From positions 1-6,670 of the forward strand of contig DAOVWV010000092.1 in NCBI GenBank assembly GCA_030636485.1: DNA of 6,670 nt, in the 5' to 3' direction. Position 1 is the first letter of the stretch, and the number at the start of each line of letters is the position of its first letter. The stretch comes from Methyloprofundus sp. (GTDB taxonomy: Bacteria; Pseudomonadota; Gammaproteobacteria; Methylococcales; Methylomonadaceae). Below, one piece after another: positions 1 to 5,907 of the stretch. The notes below the pieces were generated by a model. It was not told the origin of the DNA. It saw only the letters and a program-made list of their open reading frames with translations, and ran no database searches. The translations under genes and the position numbers were made by a program.

Positions 1-60
1 ATAGAGTTTTCCAAAGGTAGGGCATTCGCTGGGTTCAATGCTGTTTTGAGCGTAAGTAAA

Positions 61-127
61 TTATATCCTATTGATTATGGATATAACATCTCCTGAATTC
101 GCAATATGCGATATCTTGCAGGAGATG
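61..127. repeat. Two abutting perfect inverted repeats
   Basis: The first repeat has 8-bp arms TTATATCC (61-68) and GGATATAA (79-86) around a 10-nt loop. The second begins at the next base, with 9-bp arms CATCTCCTG (87-95) and CAGGAGATG (119-127) around 23 nt. That spacer holds a small nested stem, CGCA/TGCG (100-103 and 107-110), with a 3-nt loop. The right arm lies inside the histidine-kinase-like frame, and an in-frame TGA (94-96) lies in the second left arm. The repeats are seen directly. Their role is unknown: they could be the footprint of a mobile element, a rearrangement junction or chance. They lack a following T-run, so they are not a normal intrinsic terminator. Confidence 0.5.
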
Positions 128-243
128 AAATAACACGCACTCCGTCAGGTGCTGGTATTGGATTGGTTTTAGTCGTACAATTGGCTGAATCAATGGGAGC
201 GGCTGTTGGCCTGATAAACGCTAAACTAGGTACTGAGCTTTAA
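106..243 (+). pseudogene. Remnant of a sensor histidine kinase (C-terminal ATPase end)
   Basis: The frame ending at the TAA at 241-243 encodes a short peptide with the last part of a HATPase_c domain. GDEITRT is followed by the G2-box glycine pattern SGAGIGLVLV, then QLAESMGAAVGLINAKLGTEL. This matches the G-x-G-I-G-L-x-L-V then LAE-x-MGA then N-A-x-x-G end of two-component sensor kinases. The N box, G1 box, phospho-acceptor histidine domain and sensor region are all absent. An in-frame TGA lies at 94-96, and the codons before it (1-93) do not look like a kinase. The fragment cannot be active. I take it as a decayed or deleted kinase gene; 106 is simply the first ATG in the open stretch, not a supported start. 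I see no ribosome binding site for it. Confidence 0.7.
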
Positions 244-320
244 TTGAAGTTTAATTTAAAAAAGCACTCCACGCCTCCAGTGAACTATTTGCACTTAGCT
301 TTTATATTAGGAGTTGCATT

Positions 321-1001
321 ATGAGTATTGAAATATTACATCGTGACGACCTACCACTAGGTGGCTTTGCCGGATTAAAAGAGCATCGCCTGGTTATGAG
401 CCTATTGCTTTTTGGTGCCCATGCTAACCCTGGCACATGGTCTGGAATCGCTGGTTTTGCATATCTGGCCGATGCCCGGTTTGATCCCAAAGGTGAAACG
501 CACCTGCATAGTCATAAAGAAATTGATGTTATCTCTATTATGATCGAAGGTCGCATTGATCATCAGGGCTCACTCGAAACTGGACAAGGGCTAGAGGCCG
601 GGCATGTGCAAATTCAGCGTGCCGGTGGCGAAGGCTTTTCACACAATGAAATCAACCCGGATGATACCAGAAACCGGATGCTACAGTTATGGGTGCTACC
701 GGAACAATCTGACGAGCCAGCAAGCTACCGGCTTTATAAACCACTTAATGGCAAAGTGACACGTGTTTATGGGGGGGATCATGATCAGACTGAGACATTA
801 GCCAGCCATACCGTTATTGAGTTTGGCGTTTTAAACCCTGGGCAGACTTATGTATTAGAAAAGCCATTTTTAGCCTATATTGCAACAGGTAAAGCAACCG
901 CCAATAATATTGATATACAGGAAGGGGATCTTTTTAAAGATGAACAATTAAGCTTTATCGCTAAAACAGCGGTACAAGTCGTTATAATCTATGCAATATA
1001 A
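321..1001 (+). CDS. Pirin family protein
   Basis: This 226-residue protein belongs to the pirin (bicupin) family. The N-terminal cupin carries the metal-site pattern: H63-S-H65 in the context ETHLHSHKEIDVIS, and H108/E110 in GEGFSHNEINP. These correspond to the His-x-His and His-x-Glu iron ligands of human pirin and E. coli YhhW. The C-terminal half (about 145-226) is the second, degenerate cupin and contains the family's TRVYGGD stretch. Length is normal. The start is supported by AGGAG at 309-313, 7 nt before the ATG. Some pirins are quercetin dioxygenases and others redox-sensing or regulatory proteins; the sequence does not decide which. It is transcribed towards the DUF1415 gene and has no evident link to the hopanoid genes. 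A run of seven G at 771-777 lies inside the conserved Tyr-Gly-Gly codons. Confidence 0.93.
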   Translation: MSIEILHRDDLPLGGFAGLKEHRLVMSLLLFGAHANPGTWSGIAGFAYLADARFDPKGETHLHSHKEIDVISIMIEGRIDHQGSLETGQGLEAGHVQIQRAGGEGFSHNEINPDDTRNRMLQLWVLPEQSDEPASYRLYKPLNGKVTRVYGGDHDQTETLASHTVIEFGVLNPGQTYVLEKPFLAYIATGKATANNIDIQEGDLFKDEQLSFIAKTAVQVVIIYAI

Positions 1002-1060
1002 ATGATTCAGTTTTTTTGCATTTATGGAACCGGTGACTATGCAAAGGGAATGAAACCAAG

Positions 1061-1116
1061 GGAAAGCAGGACTACTTGATTATTCCGCGTGTACTCCTAA
1101 GCAGCCTGGCTTTTCC
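1061..1116. other. Imperfect stem-loop at the convergent gene junction
   Basis: Between the convergent pirin and DUF1415 genes, GGAAAGCAGG (1061-1070) can pair imperfectly with CCTGGCTTTTCC (1105-1116). An alternative inner pairing is AGGACTAC (1068-1075) with GTACTCCT (1091-1098), with one mismatch. The position would suit a shared transcription end, but the stem is bulged and no proper T-run follows on either strand. I call it only a possible bidirectional structure. Confidence 0.22.
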
Positions 1117-1117
1117 G

Positions 1118-1672
1118 TTAATCTTTTTTTAACTGCATGGCCTCATCCAGTAATCCTTGCATTTTCTCTAAACCCAACTCCTGAGCTAAGCGTACATTTG
1201 CTTCAGGAATTTTTTCTGGATCAGTATAATGAGCCAAAGCCTGCTCCAGACTTTTTTCCCGAATTAAATGAAACATAGGATAAGGTGAGCGATTAGTGTA
1301 GTTTGCCGGGTCATTTTCATCACTTTCGGCAAAACAATAATCGGGGTGAAAGCTTGCCAGCTGATAAACTCCCTCATAGCCCTGCTCATCCATTAAATCA
1401 TTGGCTATTTCCAGAGTATCCAGAAAATCATCAAAATGCTGCAACCCATTTTTATAGATAAGCAGTGTCGTTTCGAACTCTGCCTGCCTATCCAGTCTTT
1501 CTGCCTCAGCGATTAGGTCCTCTAAACAGCACTCTAATGACTGCGCATCACTGACTTGATAATGAATTTTTCCCTGATCAAAAACAGGTTTGGCAAAGGG
1601 ACAGAAATTTAACCCTATAACCACCTGCTCTAACCAGTGTTTTGTCTGCGCAATTACGTTTTTATTGTTCAT
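1118..1672 (-). CDS. DUF1415 domain-containing protein
   Basis: The product is 184 residues from the chosen start and fills the DUF1415 family length. Family hallmarks are visible: WLEQVVIGLNFCPFAKP (residues 13-29) and, in the second half, YQLASFHPDY (103-112) then NYTNRSPYPMFHLIRE (124-139). Function is unknown; no signal peptide or membrane segment is present, so it should be cytoplasmic. Two ATGs lie close together, at 1678 and 1672 on the minus strand. The purine-rich AAGAG directly abuts the first but sits 6 nt before the second, so I prefer 1672. The C-terminus is encoded by a run of seven A just before the stop. It lies 37 nt downstream of mlaA on the same strand and is probably the last gene of the hpnH operon. 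Confidence 0.9.
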   Translation of the reverse strand: MNNKNVIAQTKHWLEQVVIGLNFCPFAKPVFDQGKIHYQVSDAQSLECCLEDLIAEAERLDRQAEFETTLLIYKNGLQHFDDFLDTLEIANDLMDEQGYEGVYQLASFHPDYCFAESDENDPANYTNRSPYPMFHLIREKSLEQALAHYTDPEKIPEANVRLAQELGLEKMQGLLDEAMQLKKD

Positions 1673-1709
1673 TATCATCTCTTGCAGCCATTATTTTAAG
1701 GGCGTGATA

Positions 1710-2483
1710 CTACAATTTAATATCTAGATCTTCTTCCAATAGTTCCAACTCTTCCTCATCAAACGCATCATCCAGCTCGGGGAGCAATAAGTCCTCGGCC
1801 GAATTTTCACCCTCACTAATCTGATGATCACGCCATTGCAGATAAGAAGCACGCATAAAAATATAGGGATCCACTGCCGCTTCGTCAATAAACTTCAGCG
1901 ATTGCTCTGCGTTGGAACGTTCGTTCAATAAATCCAATACCTGTATTGGCCAGATGGCGTAACTAACGGGACTGGACGCAGCATCGGCAATTTTCCCTGG
2001 AACGCCTCGGTAGGAGGATGGGCCTAATACAGGAAGCACCAGATACTGGCCGCGTGGCACACCCCAGACAGCAAGGGTTTGGGAAAAATCTTCCTGATGA
2101 TATTCAATATCCGCATGGCTGGCAACATCTATGAACCCACCGAAGCCAAAGAGTGTATTGATAACAAAGCGCTCAAGATCTTCGCCGGCAGGCTTTTCTT
2201 TGCCCTGCAAAGCATCATTAAGAACAGTTCTGGGTTCTTTTAAATTAGTGAAAAAATTTGCGACCGAAGTGCGCAATAAACTGGGGGTAAGCCATTGATA
2301 AGAAGTAACGAGCGGTGAAGAAACATAAGTATCCACCTTTTCATTAAAGCCATGCATACTACGATTAAAGCCCTCATGCGGATCTTCAGCATTTATTTCT
2401 TCTACTTTGCCGCTACTGGCACAGCCGACGGCTAAGAAAAAACCAGCAACAATAAGTAAGCGAGAAAATAATCGTATATTCAC
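1710..2483 (-). CDS. mlaA: MlaA (VacJ) family outer-membrane lipoprotein
   Basis: MlaA sits in the outer membrane and, with periplasmic MlaC, moves mislocalised phospholipids from the outer leaflet towards the inner membrane. The 257-residue product starts with a lipoprotein signal: basic residues, a hydrophobic stretch (9-19), then a lipobox ending at Cys21. Family motifs follow in order: DPHEGFNR (34-41), NFFTNLKEPRTVLNDALQGK (76-95), RFVINTLFGFGGFIDVA (105-121), EDFSQTLAVWGVPRGQYLVLP (starting at 131) and GPSSYR (154-159). The start codon is GTG, with no clear Shine-Dalgarno sequence; no other start would keep the signal peptide, and hpnM ends 15 nt upstream, so translation may be coupled. 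Unusually, the last 38 residues (220-257) hold 16 Asp/Glu. Being next to hpnM suggests a role in hopanoid or hopanoid-linked lipid traffic, which is inference. Confidence 0.94.
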   Translation of the reverse strand: MNIRLFSRLLIVAGFFLAVGCASSGKVEEINAEDPHEGFNRSMHGFNEKVDTYVSSPLVTSYQWLTPSLLRTSVANFFTNLKEPRTVLNDALQGKEKPAGEDLERFVINTLFGFGGFIDVASHADIEYHQEDFSQTLAVWGVPRGQYLVLPVLGPSSYRGVPGKIADAASSPVSYAIWPIQVLDLLNERSNAEQSLKFIDEAAVDPYIFMRASYLQWRDHQISEGENSAEDLLLPELDDAFDEEELELLEEDLDIKL

Positions 2484-2498
2484 AAAGTGGCGTTTATA

Positions 2499-3107
2499 TT
2501 ACTTAGAAAACTTGTCGATTTTAGCAGAAATCTCCGCTAATAAAACATCAAAACCTGACTTTTTCAAGACGGCGACATATTCAGAGCGCTTCAATGCCAA
2601 GTCACTCACCCCATTGGTAATAATATTGATAATACGCCAGTCATCACCTTTCTTTTTCAGCAGATAGTCCATGCTGACATCTTTATCATCCGGTAAAATC
2701 AGATAAGTATGCACATAGATTTGCCCAGGCGATAACTGCTTTACCGACTCAACTCGAAAGCTTTGCCCGGAAAAGCTATTAAAATAATGCGCATAGGAGG
2801 CAATGCTGAGTGTGCTGAATTTTTGCACCAACGCTTTTTTCTGCTCTAGCGTCAGTTTTTTCCACTCTTTGCTAACCACGATACGGGTAATCTTAGCTAG
2901 GTTATGAGACTTAAGCACGACTGGCTTTAGCTGTTCAAAGCGCTGTTCAAACGTGAGTTTATCGCCCTGCTGCATGACATTGATTAATTCCGCCTGAAAA
3001 CCCTGCACTACCTGGCTGGCTTGCTCTGTTTCTTCAATACCAGCACAAACATTCTGCATGGTAAAAAGCAGGAAAAATACTGTTATTAACTTTTTGAGTG
3101 ACACCAT
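2499..3107 (-). CDS. hpnM: HpnM, hopanoid-associated MlaC/Ttg2D-like periplasmic protein
   Basis: The 202-residue product has a Sec signal peptide (KK at 5-6, hydrophobic 7-17, likely cleavage after VCA at residue 22) and then a MlaC/Ttg2D-type lipid-binding fold. Family signs include the central FSTLSIASYAHYFNSFSGQSF segment, a strand-rich region, DDWRIINIITNGVSDLALKR near residues 155-175, and a final helix with SGFDVLLAEISAKI. MlaC proteins ferry phospholipids across the periplasm; HpnM is the version found in hopanoid clusters and is presumed to carry hopanoids or lipids between membranes. The gene begins 5 nt after the stop of the 57-codon gene; AAGG at that gene's end may serve as its ribosome binding site. 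It sits between hpnH and mlaA, which fits HpnM rather than the general MlaC of an mlaFEDCB operon. Confidence 0.9.
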   Translation of the reverse strand: MVSLKKLITVFFLLFTMQNVCAGIEETEQASQVVQGFQAELINVMQQGDKLTFEQRFEQLKPVVLKSHNLAKITRIVVSKEWKKLTLEQKKALVQKFSTLSIASYAHYFNSFSGQSFRVESVKQLSPGQIYVHTYLILPDDKDVSMDYLLKKKGDDWRIINIITNGVSDLALKRSEYVAVLKKSGFDVLLAEISAKIDKFSK

Positions 3108-3112
3108 TAATT

Positions 3113-3286
3113 TTAACCTTTCTGATAAATTCGACCTTTCCAGCGCGAACGCTCACCACACCAATAGCGTATGGCAGAAGTCCAGGTCATTAATAAATAC
3201 AATCCAGCAATCACTAGCATAGACAAAGCCCAAGCATGGTTAGCATGGAAAACATTAACAGTAGCCAGCGTTTGCCATAACAGCAT
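3113..3286 (-). CDS. 57-residue membrane protein resembling the C-terminal tail of an HpnB-type glycosyltransferase
   Basis: This small gene fills the gap between hpnH and hpnM. Its ATG shares one base with the hpnH stop (TAATG at 3288-3284), and its TAA lies 5 nt before hpnM, so it looks translationally coupled. AAGGG precedes the ATG by 2 nt, and an in-frame TGA just upstream (3295-3293) shows the frame does not extend into hpnH. The product has one membrane segment (about 19-36, WALSMLVIAGLYLLMTW) and a basic C-terminus with RYWCGERSRWKGRIY (40-54). That tail resembles the end of family 2 glycosyltransferases such as the hopene-associated HpnB, where the last membrane helix is followed by a W-K-G-R-x-Y sequence. 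No catalytic domain (DxD or QxxRW) is present. It is either a retained fragment of a lost glycosyltransferase or a stand-alone small protein. Existence is well supported; the homology is from memory of the family. Confidence 0.72.
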   Translation of the reverse strand: MLLWQTLATVNVFHANHAWALSMLVIAGLYLLMTWTSAIRYWCGERSRWKGRIYQKG

Positions 3287-4371
3287 TACCCTTCAACCTT
3301 CACCGGAATATCCGTCAATGAAGATGGCTTATAGCTAGGCGAGTCGACTATCGGACCATCAACCCGTGGGCCTCGTAACGCCGCCGTCAATGCTTTTAAA
3401 GGGTGCGCCAAAGTGTCTTCCACAGCCGTTGCTTCATAGCCGCAATGTGCCATACAGCCATCACATTTAGGGTTCTTGCCTGCACCATATTTATCCCAGG
3501 GGGTGCTATCCATCATTTCCTGAAAACTATCAACATAGCCTTCATCAGCTAATAGATAACAGGGCTTTTGCCAGCCAAATACATTACGCGTTGGGTTACC
3601 CCAAGGTGTGCAGTCATAATTCTGGTTACCCGCCAGATAATCCAGATACAAGGAAGAATGATTTAATTTCCACTGTTTGTTTTTGCCCAAAGAAAAAATA
3701 CCACGGAATAATTCTTTTGCTGCCTGGCTGGAAATAAAAGACTCTTGGTCAGGTGCGTCTGCGTAACTAAACCCGGGGGCAATGGTAATGCCTTCCACCC
3801 CTAGCTCGGTTGCATAATCTAAAAAGTCTGCAACTTCCTGCGAGGTTTCTCCCTGAAACAGGGTGCAGTTGATGGTGACTCTAAAGCCTTTATCCAGAGC
3901 TAACTTAATCGCATCAACTGCAATATCAAAAACACCGTCCTGGCAGACCGATGCATCATGTCTTAGCTGGTTGCCATCCAGGTGTATGGAAAAATTCAGA
4001 TAAGGTGAAGGGGTATAATCCTTTATCTTTTTCTTTAGCAGTAAGGCATTAGTACATAGATAAACAAACTTCTTACGCGCCACAATGCCAGCAACAATTT
4101 CCGGCATTTCTTTATGAATCAATGGCTCCCCACCTGGAATAGAGACCATCGGTGCGTCACACTCATCCACGGCCTGCAAACACTCCGCCACTGATAAACG
4201 CTTATTTAATATGTCTTCAGGGTAGGCAATTTTTCCACACCCTGCACACTCTAAATTACACCGAAATAATGGCTCCAGCATCAGCACTAAAGGGTACTTC
4301 TTTATTCCCTTTAGTTTCTGCTTCATTAAATAAGACCCAACAGCAATTTGCTGCCTTAATGGAACACCCAT
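3286..4371 (-). CDS. hpnH: HpnH, radical SAM adenosyl-hopene transferase
   Basis: HpnH uses a 5'-deoxyadenosyl radical from S-adenosylmethionine to join adenosine to hopene (diploptene). This gives adenosylhopane, the first intermediate on the way to C35 bacteriohopanepolyols. The 361-residue product has the radical SAM cluster motif C38-x3-C42-x2-C45 (in FRCNLECAGC), the GGEP SAM-binding motif at 80-83 and a TIM-barrel core. The C-terminal domain contains DCTPWGNPTRNVFGWQKPCY and a second cysteine group C303-x2-C306-x3-C310 (KCDGCMAHCGYE), as expected for HpnH. GAGGT at 4381-4377, 5 nt before the ATG, supports the start. It is the first gene of the minus-strand operon and is divergent from the squalene synthase and cyclase genes, so substrate supply and side-chain addition are encoded back to back. 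Confidence 0.96.
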   Translation of the reverse strand: MGVPLRQQIAVGSYLMKQKLKGIKKYPLVLMLEPLFRCNLECAGCGKIAYPEDILNKRLSVAECLQAVDECDAPMVSIPGGEPLIHKEMPEIVAGIVARKKFVYLCTNALLLKKKIKDYTPSPYLNFSIHLDGNQLRHDASVCQDGVFDIAVDAIKLALDKGFRVTINCTLFQGETSQEVADFLDYATELGVEGITIAPGFSYADAPDQESFISSQAAKELFRGIFSLGKNKQWKLNHSSLYLDYLAGNQNYDCTPWGNPTRNVFGWQKPCYLLADEGYVDSFQEMMDSTPWDKYGAGKNPKCDGCMAHCGYEATAVEDTLAHPLKALTAALRGPRVDGPIVDSPSYKPSSLTDIPVKVEG

Positions 4372-4636
4372 GCTTTACCTCAAAACGCTAGACAAATGAT
4401 AAAAGTTGCAAAAATACAACAAAATTATCAACATAATAAAAATGGCTCAATCAATAACGGCTACAATGACATTAATAATTTCCAATAGTTCTTTAGCATA
4501 CTATTTTTAAACGATTAACGCTAGTTTGATGTATTATTTTTTTGCTATATTTATCACCATAAAACATAAAACAGCTCTGTTCAAGCAAGATTCAATAGGA
4601 CTGAAATGTCACTTTTTTGCAAAAAAACAACATATT

Positions 4637-4665
4637 TTGTATTTAAGCTACAATCAGTCTATAAT
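4637..4665 (+). promoter_or_regulatory. Probable sigma70 promoter for the squalene synthase-cyclase pair
   Basis: The -35 element TTGTAT (4637-4642) and a perfect -10 element TATAAT (4660-4665) are separated by the optimal 17 nt. Transcription would begin near 4672 and leave a leader of about 120 nt before the ATG at 4795. A GCTACAAT element (4647-4654) sits inside the spacer. Confidence 0.68.
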
Positions 4666-4705
4666 TTGTACCCTAATCAATTGTAATTCTTAAAATACCC
4701 ATCAA

Positions 4706-4722
4706 ACTATCATAACGATAGT
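4706..4722 (+). promoter_or_regulatory. Inverted repeat in the squalene synthase leader
   Basis: ACTATC (4706-4711) and GATAGT (4717-4722) form perfect 6-bp arms around ATAAC. It lies about 35 nt after the predicted transcription start. It could be an operator or a small leader hairpin; it is too weak and lacks a T-run for a terminator. Confidence 0.35.
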
Positions 4723-4794
4723 GACGAAAAATAACTGAAAACCAAGGCTACAATTATTTTTTTGCCGTTAACAACCACCTTTTTTATAAACAAT

Positions 4795-5871
4795 ATGACT
4801 GACTCTCAAATTTCAATTGAAAACCCGGAATCTCTATTAGCCGCCTCTGTTGATGATTTTCAGGCCGTATTACTGGAAGGTGTGTCACGTACATTTGCTT
4901 TAACGATCCCACAATTGCCTAAAGGCTTATATGAAGCCGTCGCCAATGCCTACTTACTGTGTAGAATTGTCGATACCGTCGAAGATGAAGTTTCACTTGA
5001 TTTTGCACAAAAACAAGACTTTTGTAACCGCTTTATAGACGTTGTCAGAACAGGCGAAGGTGCCGCTCGCTTCGCCACAGACCTTTCCCCGTTATTATCA
5101 GAACAAACCATTCCGGCCGAGCATGTGCTTATACAGCTAACCGCTCGCGTTATTGAAATTACTCACAGCTTTGCACCGGAACAGGTTGCTGCATTATTAG
5201 GTTGTGTAGAAACAATGGCAAAAGGCATGCCAGCCTATCAGGGCATGGATTTATCAGGTGGGCTTGCCACCATGCAAGACATGAATGAGTATTGTTACTA
5301 TGTTGCAGGCTGTGTTGGTGAAATGCTGGCAAAACTGTTCTGCCATTACTCACCTGAAATCAATCAGCACAGCGAACAATTATTAGCGCTTTCAACCTCT
5401 TTTGGACAGGGTCTGCAAATGACCAATATCCTGAAAGATATCTGGGATGATGCGCAGCGTGGTGTCTGCTGGCTACCTCAGGATGTTTTTACTGAAACCG
5501 GGTTTGACCTTAAACAGCTGAAAACCACAACAGATAGTAAAGAATTTCAACTTGGCTTAAAGCACTTAATCAGTATCGCTCAGGCACACTTAAAAGATGC
5601 CCTGACCTATACACAACTTATTCCTAGCCATGAAGTAGGCATGCGCAACTTTTGTCTTTGGGCACTTGGCATGGCAGTGCTGACCTTAAATGAAATCAGC
5701 CAGCATCTGGATTTTAATGACTCCAATCAGGTCAAGATCACCCGCAAAAGTGTTAAAGCAACCATTCTTACAACACGCGTCATTGGGCGCAGTAACTGGC
5801 TTTTATCTGCGCTTTTTGACTTTAAAACCAAACAACTTGTTTGTAAAGACTGGCAATATAAACCCAACTAA
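4795..5871 (+). CDS. sqs: Squalene synthase (squalene/phytoene synthase family)
   Basis: The product (358 residues) is a head-to-head prenyl synthase and most likely condenses two farnesyl diphosphates via presqualene diphosphate to squalene. It shows SRTFALTIPQLP (31-42), the first aspartate motif D60-T-V-E-D64 in YLLCRIVDTVEDE, YCYYVAGCVGEML (166-178), and the second aspartate motif D215-I-W-D-D219 in GLQMTNILKDIWDD, followed by RGVCWLP (222-228). These bind the Mg-diphosphate groups. No C-terminal membrane anchor is visible. I chose ATG 4795; a TTG at 4762 would add 11 unconserved residues and neither start has a clear Shine-Dalgarno sequence. Squalene, rather than phytoene or the split HpnC/HpnD activities, is inferred from the cyclase gene directly downstream. 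The two genes are probably co-transcribed. Confidence 0.88.
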   Translation: MTDSQISIENPESLLAASVDDFQAVLLEGVSRTFALTIPQLPKGLYEAVANAYLLCRIVDTVEDEVSLDFAQKQDFCNRFIDVVRTGEGAARFATDLSPLLSEQTIPAEHVLIQLTARVIEITHSFAPEQVAALLGCVETMAKGMPAYQGMDLSGGLATMQDMNEYCYYVAGCVGEMLAKLFCHYSPEINQHSEQLLALSTSFGQGLQMTNILKDIWDDAQRGVCWLPQDVFTETGFDLKQLKTTTDSKEFQLGLKHLISIAQAHLKDALTYTQLIPSHEVGMRNFCLWALGMAVLTLNEISQHLDFNDSNQVKITRKSVKATILTTRVIGRSNWLLSALFDFKTKQLVCKDWQYKPN

Positions 5872-5907
5872 TTAGGCCATCTTATGTTTACTGAGGACTA
5901 TAATAGT

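Larger units (their letters stand above)
4533..4765 (+). repeat. 13-bp direct repeat pair ATTATTTTTTTGC
   Basis: Exact copies lie at 4533-4545 and 4753-4765, 220 bp apart and both in the divergent control region. The second copy overlaps a GGCTACAAT element. A shorter relative, CTTTTTTGC, lies at 4612-4620. The T-rich composition makes chance recurrence more likely than for a mixed 13-mer. Confidence 0.4.
4372..4794. promoter_or_regulatory. Divergent AT-rich control region between hpnH and the squalene synthase gene
   Basis: This 423-bp stretch has no convincing gene on either strand and must hold the promoters for both arms. For the plus strand there is a good sigma70-type promoter (4637-4665). 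For hpnH I find only a weak minus-strand candidate: TTGAGC about 15 nt from GATAAT (the latter at 4429-4424). Repeated short elements are present: GCTACAAT three times (4460-4467, 4647-4654, 4747-4754), an exact 13-bp direct repeat, and AACGCTAG twice (4384-4391 and 4516-4523). A perfect 14-bp palindrome TTTTTTGCAAAAAA lies at 4613-4626, about ten bases upstream of the -35 element. These could be binding sites for a shared regulator or chance in AT-rich DNA. Confidence 0.6.

Noticed and set aside
1..96. Open frame to the TGA at 94-96, and in another frame a VGHSLGS-like peptide (17-37) resembling an alpha/beta-hydrolase nucleophile elbow
   Set aside because: Both are very short. The hydrolase-like peptide is bounded by stops at 2-4 and 47-49, and the first frame matches no family I recognise; neither can be assigned without sequence to the left.
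289..308. TTGCAC and TATATT upstream of pirin as a promoter
   Set aside because: The spacing is only 8 nt, far from the 16-18 nt needed, and TATATT abuts the ribosome binding site.
1015..1045. Inverted repeat TTTGCAT/ATGCAAA after the pirin gene, next to a T-run, as a terminator
   Set aside because: The T-run precedes the stem on the plus strand, so it becomes an A-run after the stem on the minus strand; the 17-nt loop and AT-rich stem are also unlike an intrinsic terminator.
2407..2667. Plus-strand open frame of 86 codons across mlaA and hpnM
   Set aside because: It is antisense to two well-supported genes and shows no family resemblance; its sequence is explained by the minus-strand coding.
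4152..4391. Plus-strand open frame antisense to the start of hpnH
   Set aside because: It overlaps conserved radical SAM codons and has no recognisable product or ribosome binding site.
4405..4420. GTTG/CAAC inverted repeat upstream of hpnH as an operator
   Set aside because: The arms are only 4 bp and stop at a mismatch, as expected by chance in this AT-rich stretch.
5159..5353. Minus-strand open frame within the squalene synthase gene, and similar short frames within the cyclase (6200-6385, 6428-6622)
   Set aside because: All lie opposite or out of frame with strongly conserved enzyme segments and are shadows.
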